Notes under the pieces: model-generated
What the model was told of the DNA's origin: nothing
The model's input: only the letters and a program-made list of their open reading frames with translations
Database searches by the model: none
Shown here: one piece after another, positions 33,191 to 44,373 of the stretch
Numbering within the stretch: the first letter of the stretch is position 1
Layout of the letters: every line of letters begins with the position of its first letter
Position numbers and translations under genes: made by a program
Assembly (NCBI GenBank): GCA_963971425.1
Contig: OZ020525.1
Span: 5,811,560 to 5,875,559 of the forward strand
DNA length: 64,000 bases
DNA from: Bryoerythrophyllum caledonicum
Taxonomy: Eukaryota; Streptophyta; Bryopsida; Pottiales; Pottiaceae
Direction: 5' to 3'

Positions 33191-33742
33191 GGGCCGCTTC
33201 ACACTATGCCCAAGTCAAGAGGCCGACCGTCAAAATGAGTGGCCAAACTATGGCGAGAGGCCAAACTTTTTTGCCAAAAAAATACATTAAATAATATAGA
33301 TTGAAGGTTTGGCCGGTCGTGGTGTGAAGCCCCAAAGGCCAAGTCCAAACTCCAAACTCCATATCACTACGCCAAAAAAAATCAGCCCAAAAAAATTAGC
33401 CATTAAAAATCAGCCAAAAAAATCAGCCAAAAAAAATCAGCCAAAAAAATCGGTCTCTTTCATCTGACGGTCTAGATCTTGTCAGTTTTCTTTCATTTTA
33501 ATAAAAAAATTCAACGGACTCTCGATTGTAGTTTGGGTCGACTATAATGGGCAACCCAAGTTTTGCTCAAGAGGCCGTCGCTTTGGCGCCAAAACAACCC
33601 AAAAGTGTTGCCATGTAGGACGACGGCCTTTGGAATTTGGGCACAAGTGTGTAGGCCCAAAGTCCGGACTTTGGCCATTTTAGCAATCTCATTGGTGGAA
33701 ATCGACAGCCTCTCAACTTGGCCACCAAGTGTAAAGCGGCCC
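33191..33742. mobile_element. PIF/Harbinger-type MITE (552 bp)
   Basis: Ends GGGCCGCTTCACACTATG (left) and inverted GGGCCGCTTTACACTTGG (right), flanked by TTA (33188-33190; 33743-33745). Interior has GGCCAA-rich inverted segments and a run of AAAAAATCAGCC repeats (33370-33450). Related in its ends to the elements at 11462 and 19944. Confidence 0.85.
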
Positions 33743-33896
33743 TTACCATGCTCAAATACGACACCATACATGTCGAATATATGGCCATTTTGCAACTTAC
33801 TCAAGCATGTAGTAGGGGCAATAATGATTTAAATTAAAATACGAACATGAGCACCATACGGTGATGTGAGGTACCAAATCCAGGCCCTATAGGGCC

Positions 33897-34502
33897 CCCG
33901 CTCACTACAATCAATCCGGGTTCGCAGTGTTAGGGCCCTGTTTTAGGCCTGACACCGCGAAGACCGGCCCTTCTCCCAAAGCGCCTTTTCGCCTCGTTCC
34001 CACGATAACTGCCACTCTCGCCCAAATCTTTTTCACGTTGCCCGTCTCTCTTATCGGCACTTCTTGCCGAAAGCCCCTTCGCCCCCGCCTTCTTCGGATC
34101 ACCGAAAGCCCCTTCTCTCTTGCCACGTGTACTCCAGAATGACCCGCCCTTCTCGGCGGCTGCCGACGCGAAGTGTCATCCACATCGTTTGCGATCGGCG
34201 CCGTCTTTCGCACCATCCCCGGACGGAAAGCACCCTCCCGGAAGGGGAGTGCTTGTATCAGCGTGAATGGAGTTCCTCGATCTCAATCTCCCCATCCAGG
34301 ACAGGCCGATTTCTGGCGCAATAGTGCCACCAACCGTTGCCGATAACGGGGCAGCAGGCAGGAAATGGAGGCGTCAAGGGAGAAAGAAATTGTCTGGCGT
34401 GCGTGAGAAGGGGGTGGAGGACCTTGATGCCGCGTTTTGGGAAGGCCCGCATGCAGACTATCTGAAGAAACACGGTCACAAGGTTCTTCGGATGCGCGAT
34501 TC
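33897..34502 (+). repeat. Left terminal inverted repeat of the MULE (~606 bp)
   Basis: Matches the inverse of 43285-43895 along its length, ending at GGATGCGCGATTC. It includes the first ~80 codons of the transposase, so coding sequence is duplicated at both ends. Near the tip it has CAGGGCCCTGTTTTAGGCC-like sequence beside GACACCGCG. Confidence 0.85.
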
Positions 34503-37277
34503 ATTACAGAACCCTCCTCCAGGAATTTTGACATGGAAATGTCTTAGGTGGAACATGGAGGCCGAGAATGATACGAGGTTTGTAGAGATTCCGCAATCAT
34601 CTAAGAGGAAGCAGTCCAAGCTTGTCGCCTACATTCCCTGGGATAGGGTCTTGGATTTCGTGGAGGGTGAGCAGTCTGGCCAAAAGGACGTGGAGACTAC
34701 CTTCGTCCGCGACAAGAACGACCCCACAAACGTCGGCGAGAAGACGCACTATCGGTGGAACTGCCACATCGAGTACCAGCGGTAAGTCAATCTCGACCTC
34801 TGATATCACGATATGCACGGTTTATCTGCTTATCGGCTGTACCGTAATATTTCTTCAGTACTGCACGTATCTCTAATGGTCATTCCCGATAAGCAGATGG
34901 CGTTGTCAATACGGTCCCGAAGACAATAGGGACAAGATCCAAGCTATCACGCCCGAAATGACACCAACGCCATCAAAATACAATCAAAAAGGGAAACAAC
35001 TTACTTCCGGCGCTGGCCAGAAAGGCCCTCGTGCCACGGATGCAAAGGAAGGGGTGTCTATGAAAGTGGGTTGCCAATGTCGATTCTACGTAAAGAGGTA
35101 CTATTTCCTCCCATATATCGCCGAGATAGGGTACTTTTGCTCGGAACATGTCGACACACAGGGCCTTATCGTCCACGATAAGGACAATGTGCAGAGGGGA
35201 AAGCTCCGCTTTTGGAAGTACATGTCGGAGGAAGTAAGGCTTTGGGTTCTCACGCAATTTGAGGAGCAAGTTCCGATGGCATCTATAATACAGAAGCTCC
35301 AAAAGGTGGTACTGAAGGCATGCGATGAGGGCACTCTTACGCCTTCTCGGGATTGTTTCCTTAGCATGGAGGACATCCGCAACATATGCGGAGTTCGTGC
35401 GCAGGAACTATACAAGAAACACGACAACGACGCTGAGAGTGTGAGAATGTGGGTAAGAGAAAACCGAGGTATGGTTTTTTACTATCAACACCCGGGCAGC
35501 AAGGTTGACAGAGTACTGAATGCCGATAACGTACCCTTCGTCATTGGGATTCAAACCCCGTTTGAGACGCACATGATACTGAAATACAGTCACGAAAACA
35601 TTATTGCTATAGACAGGACATTCGCAACGAACAACAAAAAGGTACACATACCTATACCGTGGTTCGCGTAAGGTCCTTCTAGAGATGAGAAGCACTCACT
35701 CCCATACCGCTTAATTTCTTGTTTGCGTGTCAAGTATCCGCTCTTCACGATGATGGTATTCGACGAGTGGAGAAACGGGGTTCCAGTGGCTTTCGTGATC
35801 ACTACGAAATCCAAACAAACAAATCTTGTGCCTTGGATGCGCGCTCTGAAGTAGAAGTTGGTGGAGATAAGGCCGGACTGGAGACCCACTGCCTTTGTAC
35901 TTGACGACGCCGATAATGAGATAAACTCTCTTCGGTAAGCGATTTAGCCTTCTTACGTTATCGGGTGACGGGCTTCAGCGAGTTGTACTTATCAGCTTGT
36001 CAAGTTATCGCAGGGAGGTTTGGCCGCACACGCATCTATTTCTATGTCTCTGGCATGTTCGTCGAGCGTGACAGAAGAATGCATGTGCTAAGTTGAAAGA
36101 CATGGAGACGAGGGCCGGAGCCTTGCGAATTGTGGGCTCACTTATGTGCATATCAGAGACACCAAGTGACTTCCAAGACCCTTCCACAAGAGCTCCTGGC
36201 GATAAGGTGTGGAATTTGGTAGAGTGGGTGCAGCACGTCTACGGCGAAGCTAAGGCTCTTTTGCCAGACGCTGATGCATACTGGAAGTACTTCGACAAGG
36301 AATGGCTCCCGAAAATCAAAATGTGGGTTGTGGGAGATCGGAAAATCCCCCATGCTGGCCTGGACACCACTGCAGCAATCGAATCATACCATTCTAACAT
36401 GAAAGTAGTGCTCCGGCAATCCAAAAGGAAGCTTATCGGCCGAAGGATGGACTGGCTTATTTATGAGCTCACAGGAAATGTCATCGAGAAGTATGATTAC
36501 AGTCACTAATGTAAGCTGAACGGTTTTATAAAGAAGAAGAGGCAGCGGCAGATCATGGTCAATGCAATCAACTAAGCAAATACAATTCCCGATAATGCGG
36601 TCACCTTGCCCGAGTGGTCGGGAGGTCCTGCATACATTAAATCCTCGAACAGGAGACACATTACGTATGCGGTATACAATCGATGCACCGAATGGGCCGC
36701 CTGCCAATGTGTTCATTCCCAGAAAGGTAACATCTGTAAGCACCAGGTTAAGGTCCTCAAAATGACAAGACCTGACCTGGCGGAGGGAAAAATTGCTAGA
36801 TATCTAGGCTCCCTTCGCAGCACAATCCAAGGAGGAATGACGAATCTCCTCCGCCAAAACAATGGTCGACACCCGAATACTAAGGGCTTCCCCGATAATG
36901 GTGTCCCCTCCGATACCAAAATCGGAGATGTAATCCCAGTGGCTTCCAACCTTCGAGAATTAGGGGAGACATGGGTATGCGACTTTGATCGTATGCATCA
37001 GCTTGTCCTGAAGCTACTCGACAAGGCCTATCGGCAACTGTTGTTGGCAAGGCACTTGGATGCAGCTTTGCGCAACACCGACGCCACCCTCTCAAGGCTG
37101 GAGGCTGAAATCGAAGCCGGAATGCTTCATCCACTCCAGGAGATAGCTGCACCTCTCCCAACAAATGAAGACGGTCTTGGAATGAGGCTCCAAAGGTTGC
37201 ATGACTTCCTAGATTCCAGAGGTTTTCGGGTGAGGTCCGTTCCAGCTAGCAAAAGACCAACTCAAGAATCTACTTAG
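34267..37277 (+). pseudogene. MULE transposase with SWIM zinc finger
   Basis: DDE transposase of the MuDR/FAR1-related type. Exons read: 34267-34785 (donor GTAAGT), about 34897-35640 with IIAIDRTFATNNKK (first Asp), 35735-35935 with FTMMVFDEWRNGVPVAFV and FVLDDADNEI (second Asp), and from 36014 with LCLWHVRRA, KIPHAGLDTTAAIESYHSN (catalytic Glu region) and a SWIM finger (CxC at 36699, CKH at 36737). Four stops lie in the expected frame at 35852-35854 (TAG), 36069-36071 (TGA, in place of the Trp of RRAW), 36507-36509 and 36573-36575 (TAA). Each is reachable by one C-to-T change from Gln or Trp codons. Its N-terminal part lies within the TIR. Confidence 0.8.
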
Positions 37278-37632
37278 GTTATCGGCTCTGATAAGGTTGT
37301 GTATAAAGGGCAGGGTATGCCCCGATAACCATTAGTACTCTCGTGAAGGAATATAGCCGAGAAGATGTTCTTAGATTAAGTTCCATGCATCTCCAGAAAT
37401 TTCCAGCAAAGTGATATTTCTTTAGTTATGAAGTTAAGACTCAACATTCAATATAATCGGCAAGGACTAGATCATAAGTTCCGCTTACAAGCCTGAAGTA
37501 GGTCTCAAATTCCGTTTATGTATGCTATCAAAAAATTTGTCATTTACAATGAATGAAATGTACAACATTGGCATCCTATTAATCTGTACAAATTTCTGGA
37601 GTCTATCAGCTCTGTACAGCACCCCCCCCTCC

Positions 37633-40600
37633 TTATCGCCTACTTCTTCGTCTTCGTGGTGCCCTTCGATTTGTCTTCTTCTTCGCCCCTTCTCGCGAAC
37701 TTGCCTTCTTCCGCCTTCCTCGAGTCACTGGTGGGTTTGTGAGCACGTTGAAGCCCTGAAGATCACGATCCCCCACTGTCTCCGAAATACCGAGAACTGG
37801 AACTTCCTTCTTTTTCGCCGTCTCTGTACCGGGTTCCACGAAAACTACGTCCGGACTTCCGCTTCCGAACTTCACCGTATCATGTCTAGATAGATTAAGG
37901 CCATCGTGGAACGGAAGCGGTGCGACAATCTCCGTGTAGAGCGCTTGCATGAACCATCGGTATACCTTCTTTCCGTCCCAGTCCAAATATTTTGTCCCTA
38001 GTGTCACGGTCTTCTCCTCCGCCTCTTTGTGCCCACCACGAGCGATAAGGTACTGCCAGAAGGCCAAGCCTGCCATGAAACCACACTCCCAGCTTTCTTT
38101 CTGAGTAGGCAGAGGCAACCTTATCGGTTTACGATTCTGCCATTCGGTCCAAGTTCGAGATCCGATCCTCACGCCCTTCGTGTTTGCCCATCCCATGTGC
38201 ACAAGGAACATAAAGTTGTCTACTTCCCGACCCTTGTGCATACCTTTTGCTGGGTCCAGGTGATATGTTCGCCTTTGCTCCACGACGAAAACGCTCCAGT
38301 GACCCTTATCGTGGTAAGGGACGATAAGGGTATTCGGCGTCTTGGTGGTGCTACGGAACGAGCGGCTGAGAAAGCTCACGATGTCATCCCAATCCTTCCC
38401 TTCATCCGCCAGATTGCACTGCAAAGTCGCCCATAACCAATTGTGCGTGTGATGATAGTGGATTCAAACATGCTCCTTCGCACGGTAGACGACATGCCTA
38501 AGGATGAAATCCGGAAATGTGCCTTCCACTTCCCGCTTGTCCTTTAGCACGCAATGCCAGTCCTGTAGTACGAGTGAGACATCCACGGCTTGCCGAAGGT
38601 TTGGACCGAAAAACCTCATACCTCCAGTCAAGTCCTTCGGGTGAATAAAACGAGGCCTGCAATCCAGAAGAAAGCGGATGTTAGACAACAGGTGCCGATA
38701 AACAGCAGGTGTCGGAAAACACGATAACATAGACGACGACACTCACCGCCGCATTAAGACCTCCACAATAATGTCGAGGTTCTTCTCTATCGTGGATGCG
38801 TCATGCTCCTCGGCTTCGTAGCAGAGCGACGGCTCTTTCTCCCATGACACACAGTCTGACGTACATACTCCACGGTTCTCCTTCAACATGCACGTATACG
38901 CCGCCTTCAATCCTTCCCTTTTGTTCATAACAGGCTCTTCGAGTCCAGGATAAACCCAAATACTGGACATCCCAGATTCTTGTGCTTCCTTGATAAAGCG
39001 CAATGCCAGTCTGATCTCCTCGGGGTCAATCTCCCCTGGAGCACGGCAATTGGGCTCAGGCGGAGGAGCAGGCTTAACGGAATCTGGTACCGGAGCAGGA
39101 TTATCGGGCTTTAGCGGATGAATAGGGTTGTCGGGCTCAGAAATCAGAGCAGGGCTATCAGGCCGAGGAGCAGGCGTAACGGGTTCTGGCAGACTCGCAT
39201 GGTTATGGGGCTCTGGCAGGCTAGCAGAGTTATCGGGCACTAGCGGGCTAGAAAAGTTATCGAGCACTGGCGGACTGGCAGAGTTATCGGCCACTAGCGG
39301 GCTGGCAGAGTTATCGGCCACTGGCGGGCTGGCAGAGTTATCAGGCACTAGCAGGCTAGCATGTTCGGCGGGCCGAGGCGATAAAGTGTAATCGGACTCC
39401 GAAGAGGGAGGATTCTCGGGCCTTGAATGAGTTTCCAAGGGTGCCACCAAATGCTCCTCGGAAACAACCGGGGGACTGTCAGTAGAGTCCAGGTTTTCAA
39501 TACCTTGACTCGACTGAGGGAACGATAGACGGTGGGGTTTAATGTCGGGTTCCGTCTCCCCCGTACCCGCAAACACAACATGCTGAAGAGGGGTGTTGAA
39601 TTGAGATAGCCCCATCAGCGACTGTGAAGACTCCGGAATGCCGAGGGTAGGGTCATTCATTGCTTGTGTCTACGAAAACTCCATGGGAGATGGGTTATCG
39701 GCGGGACGGCCCGGTGACTTCACCGTTGTAGAAGCGGACTCTTCCTGGGGGCTATCAAGAACACCTCCCTGACGTATTTCGTCGCTAGGCCCCTCTTGTG
39801 CTTCCTCCGTAACTTCGTCCATACACTTATCGAGGAATCCTTTGTCGTCGTTACTCCCCGGGAACCGATTCTGGACGCGGAATTCATTCAAGGTTCCTTC
39901 GTCCATGTGAAGGAGGGTGGTTGCACCCTCGAGGTTCCTTGTTCGGGTAGACGTCTCCCGCCGTAGTTCGTCATGTGAAGTCACTAGATGCCCTTCTCGC
40001 CGATCCCACTCTCTTTTTACCAGACGCGACACAACGTTCTTGCAATCTGCCTCTGCAAGATCCCTTTCGCGTGCCCCGGTAGGATCTATAGTGCCTGCAA
40101 AAGCCTTATCGTTTAGTCACAGAGAAATAACGGAGATACCAAGAATGAGGAAGAAAACAGTTAGATGAATGACAAGGTTATCGGATAAATCTTACGTGGA
40201 ACGTAGCCGGCATACATGAAGTCCAGATCCTCCCTTGCCAAGCAGTTCTCGTCCAGGGTATCCCAGTGTTCGTAGGTACCCTTATCGGGAGCACACCACT
40301 ATCGAACGAAATCCTCTGGATGACTCCTTGCCGTGTCCACGACAGTGCGAGCATGGACCATTTCGATGAAGCGCAACACAGAATCTCGCCCGCCGTTCTT
40401 ATTATGGCGGAGCCACGAGAACACCGCCGAGAATGGGAGGTGCATATCGGATGCGTCTCTTCCGAAGAAGAAGGGACTCAGGACTTCGTACATTTGAAAC
40501 GGCCCATCCCAATTTTCCACTGGAGCGTCCACGTACAATTCAATGTTGGCAGGTCCGGGGATTACGCTAGGGTTGCACATATTCCGGCCCCTGAAAAACA

Positions 40601-42752
40601 ACGGAGTCAAGTAAACCGATAAGGGATGATAAGAGACGATAAGAGACGATAAGGGACGATGAGAGACGATAAGGGACGAGAAGACACGATAAGGGACAAG
40701 TTTGTGGCGAGAAGGAAAAACTTACACCCGCGAGAACCCGTTGCAAACGAAGTAATACTTCAACAGCATAGTTGGAGCCGAAGACGGGGCAATGTCGATT
40801 CTGATAGAAATTAGACGGTGCACGACATCTCGAGCCTCGTCAATGTTGTGCGTCCATGGCAGTGGGGGCAACAATGGTCGAAGAATCTCGTTCATCGCGC
40901 AATACCCGAAGAGATTGTTGTAGTCCCGTCGAATAGCCTCTGTCTCCACCGCCGTTTCGACATGAAATCCACTCATCTCCATCCTGACTAACTTCTCCCT
41001 GCACCGCTTTTGTTTGTCGTTTTTGGCCTATAAAGCCGCTTCTAACTGGACGCACTCCAACATATGCGTCATGTATGCCCACGTTCCTCTTGATGCCTGT
41101 GTCCAGACCTCTTTCATTGTACTGTAATTGGGATTCTTTGCCAGATTGCAAAGGGTTGACAACTGTTGAAGCGAAACAAGGTTATTGTCGAAGCCGACCC
41201 CTTCGGAAATGCAGGCACTGAGAGCCTGGTGGAACCTCCCCTAGCTGCCTCCAGACTCCACCAAGGACAAGACGTACTTCAACAGTTCATATTCGGAATG
41301 TAAACTGCCCATCGTGATACTGTCGAGCAGACCATGCTTGAGGAGTAGATACAGCGGCGTTATCGGTACCTTCCTGTCGGGGGTGGGCACCAATTTCAAC
41401 GGGAAAAGGCGCACAGCATCGTCCTGCACTTGCCGTATCATCTCGGCCCTCTCCGACTCCAAAGCTTGCTCCCTACTACCTTTCGCCGGGAGAATGAGGC
41501 GCTTATCGGGATTTGCACCATCATCAGAGCCTAACCGAAGTATCCTGGGCAATGTCAGCGGCGGTCGGTGTTCCTTCTAGGTCGAGGATGAGGGGAATTC
41601 GTGCGAGGTTATCGGCGTTCCTTCGTCAGAGTCGGAGGGTCTCTCGGCATTACTCGTCTCTCTGAACCGTTGTTGCACCGGTGGAGATCGATGCCTTCTT
41701 GCCATAGCGGTCTCTTCCACAGACATTCCCGTAAGCCTTTTCGCCGTTGCTCGGGGCCCGAATGCCTTTGTCTTCTTCGTGGACTCTTCAAATCTCGCCT
41801 TCTTCATGGCCTCTACAACTTGTGCCACCTTCTTCGGTACATTCTGCTTCGCAAGCTCCGCCTTTCGGAGGACGATGGAGGAATCCCTCTTGGACGCCGG
41901 CACGAGTGCGGACTTCCGGACTTTCGACATCGGGTTCTCGGCACCGGAATTCCTACAGGCATCATCCTCGGACGGAAGACCGCCCTTCTCGCCGTGCACA
42001 GTCAGAGTCCGTGCGTTATCGGCCTCATGAGTCCGTGCGTTATCGGCCTCATGATCTCTGCTGTGATCTCCTCCTGACTCTGCCGAGGAAGAAGTATCGT
42101 CATTGGACATAGCTTTCGGGGGCGGAGGTCTTTTCCGAGAAGCCACCGCGGTACGCTTGTGCGGAGGGCCCTCCTGTGACAGCTTCTTCCCGCGCTTAAT
42201 TCGACTTCGGCTGTTCGGTTCCTCCTCATTATCGGCACCCTTCCGAGGCCTCCTCTTCGTGGCTATCGGCTCTATGGTGTCGAATACCTGAATTGCATCT
42301 TCCGCCGACCGGCAATCCCGAAGTCGTGCCACAAAGTTCGCCACATCCCTGACGCCCAAATTGGGATACGACAGCATCTTCACGCCCTCCTTCCCCTTCC
42401 CTTCGCACAATGCATGGTTCCACTGGAGGTTGAACTTGTGCTTCTGGTGCGTCGTGTTGCGATGAATGCACAGTATCTACTTGGGGCCGGTTTGTCCAGG
42501 CGGTACGATGGGCGAGTCCGGAAGATGCAGCTCCAGGATAAGGTCCCTCGCCTCCATCACCTCCCAGCTATCGTGCCAAATGTGGTCATTCTCAATGACG
42601 AATAGCTGCTCGATCCTCCCCGTTTCCTTGTTGTAGGTGGACGGAATCCCTTTCCTGTTCTCCACCGGGATCTCATCAAACAGTGGCTTGCACAAACACA
42701 CCGGCCGCTTCGGCATTTTCACGGTCCTGCGAGGGAGGACATTGCCGAACAT
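37633..42752 (-). pseudogene. ULP1-type (C48) SUMO-protease-like gene of the MULE
   Basis: ULP1 cysteine proteases process SUMO; MULE-borne versions have unknown roles. The C-terminal domain (38424-37633) has the triad in order: DKGHWSVFV (His), YHLDPAKG (Asp), then TQKESWECGF (oxyanion Gln and catalytic Cys), followed by a Lys/Arg-rich tail (KKKTNRRAPRRRRSRR). Upstream, about eight exon-like frames extend to 42752: a nuclear-looking basic region (41577-42410), helical segments, a proline-rich low-complexity stretch of DNSASPPV-like repeats (39100-39350) and FIKEAQESGMSSIWVYPG. The intron at 38742-38657 has good GTGAGT and TTGCAG sites. A TGA at 38464-38466 interrupts the frame just before the protease domain (probably a former Trp) and there is a frame change near 42475. 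The protease core itself is unbroken. Confidence 0.75.
40619..40705. repeat. 11-bp tandem repeat GACGATAAGGG (7-8 copies)
   Basis: Variants of GACGATAAGRG repeat in an intron-like stretch of the ULP1 gene; each contains CGATAA, the word enriched across the MULE. Confidence 0.9.
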
Positions 42753-43284
42753 GAAACCTTATCGCAATAAACGATTATCGGGAACCCTAAAACTCTGAAA
42801 CCCTAATCCTGGACGCTTTGCAAAATTTCCTACACCTTCAAACAGCTTACTTTCAACCTCCCCACATTTGAAACGGAATGGAAGAAGGACCATCCGTATG
42901 CATCACCGAAAAGAAATGGAAAGTAAGAATGACAGAGAACTTACCGAAATGGAATGAAATAAAAAGCAAGAAAGGCAGGGAATATACCGAAAAGTTCAGT
43001 CGGCGATCGTTGACGCAGAGCCTTGAAAATCCTGGAGTTTTGAAGCAGCGATCGCTGACGCAGAGCTTGATGATCTTGGATATGTCGCTAGAGGGCAAAA
43101 AACACAGTTCAAAAGTGCTGGAAATGGTGCCGCCACACAAAACTTTGCCATGCCTGGATTAGGGTTTCACGTTGATGGTGATGGTGATGGCGATGATGAT
43201 TATTGCCTACGCCGCCTAAACCGATTAGCCTGGACCTACAATCTGAGGGAATATCAGCGATAAGCTTGGATTGCGTTACTCTTC

Positions 43285-43895
43285 GAATCGCGCATCCGAA
43301 GAACCTTGTGACTGTGTGTCTTCAAGTAGTCTGCATGCGGGCCAAACCCTAAACGCGGCATCAAGGTCCTCCAGCCCCGTCTCTTGCACTCCAGCTTCTT
43401 TCTTTCTCCCTTGACGCCTCCAATTCCTCCCTGCTGCCCTGTTATCGGCAACGGTTGGTGGCGCCATCTCGCTAGAATCTCCATTCGACCTATCCTGTAT
43501 GGGAAGATTGTGATCGAGGAACTCAATTCAGGCGCAGACAATCACTCCCCTTCCGAAAGGATTCTACACGGCACAATGATCGTGCCGAAGATAGCGCCGT
43601 ACGAAACGATGTGGATGGCAGTTTGCAGCCGCCGAGAAGGACGGAACCCTTCCCTGAAGTACATGTGTCGGGCCGATAAGGTGACTTTGGTGATCCAGAG
43701 AAGGCGGGGGCGAAGGGGCTTTCGGCGAGAAGTGTCGATAAGAGAGACGGGCAGTGCGAAAAAGATTTGGGCAAGAGTGGCAGTTATCGTGGGAAGGAGG
43801 CGAAAAGGCGCTCGGGGAGAAGGGCTGGTCTTCGCGGTGTCAGGCCTAAAACAGGGCCCTGACACCGCGAACCCGGATTGACTGTAGTGAGCGGG
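43285..43895 (-). repeat. Right terminal inverted repeat of the MULE (~611 bp)
   Basis: Inverse of 33897-34502. It contains a decayed copy of the transposase N-terminus (minus strand, GPHADYLKTHSHKVLRMRD). At the tip GACACCGCG occurs on both sides of a CAGGGCCC core (43836-43870), a small palindromic structure. Confidence 0.85.
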
Positions 43896-44237
43896 TATGG
43901 GGCTGGGTTTGGTGTCTCACAACTATATCGGGTTGAGGTGGAAAACTTGTTTGGTTACCAACCAAACCATTTGTTTGCCCTTCTTCGACTTTACAATTTT
44001 TACCATATTTGTAACTTATCCATTCTCAACATATTCCCACATCGTTCTCATGTGTTCCCAATCTTCTCAAGTGCATTCCCAAGCAAGTTCCCAAGTGGGC
44101 ACAGCCGTTCCCAAGTGTTCCCAATGTGTTCCCAATATGAAACTATAAAATGTTAGAAAACAAATTTTCACATGAGATGGGGCCCACCATTTGACGTTGG
44201 GGTAAACCATACTGTACAAGCTATTACTGCCAAAAAG

Positions 44238-44370
44238 CTACATTCATTCCTGCTCATACCACTCATAAATGTACACAATGTCTCCTTCCACTAACTACCA
44301 TAATGCTACATTCATTCCTGCTCATATCACTTGAACATGTACACAAAGGCTCCTTCCACTAACCACCCTT
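44238..44370. repeat. 67-bp tandem duplication downstream of CCaMK
   Basis: GCTACATTCATTCCTGCTCA begins at 44238 and again near 44305, with the rest of the ~67-bp unit conserved. It overlaps the probable 3' untranslated region of the CCaMK gene. Confidence 0.85.
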
Positions 44371-44373
44371 GGT

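Larger units (their letters stand above)
33897..43895. mobile_element. Mutator-like element (MULE) carrying a ULP1-type protease gene
   Basis: A 9,999-bp element bounded by CCCGCTCACTACAATCAATC (left) and its near-inverse (right), next to 9-bp near-duplications TATAGGGCC (33888-33896) and TATGGGGCT (43896-43904), 7 of 9 identical. Long TIRs plus ~9-bp duplications define Mutator. It holds two opposed genes: a SWIM-finger DDE transposase (+) and a large ULP1-like gene (-). MULEs carrying ULP-like genes (Kaonashi-type) are known in plants. Both genes have nonsense codons, and the TIRs differ by many substitutions and small indels, so insertion is not recent. The motif TTATCG/CGATAA is strongly over-represented. 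Confidence 0.88.
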
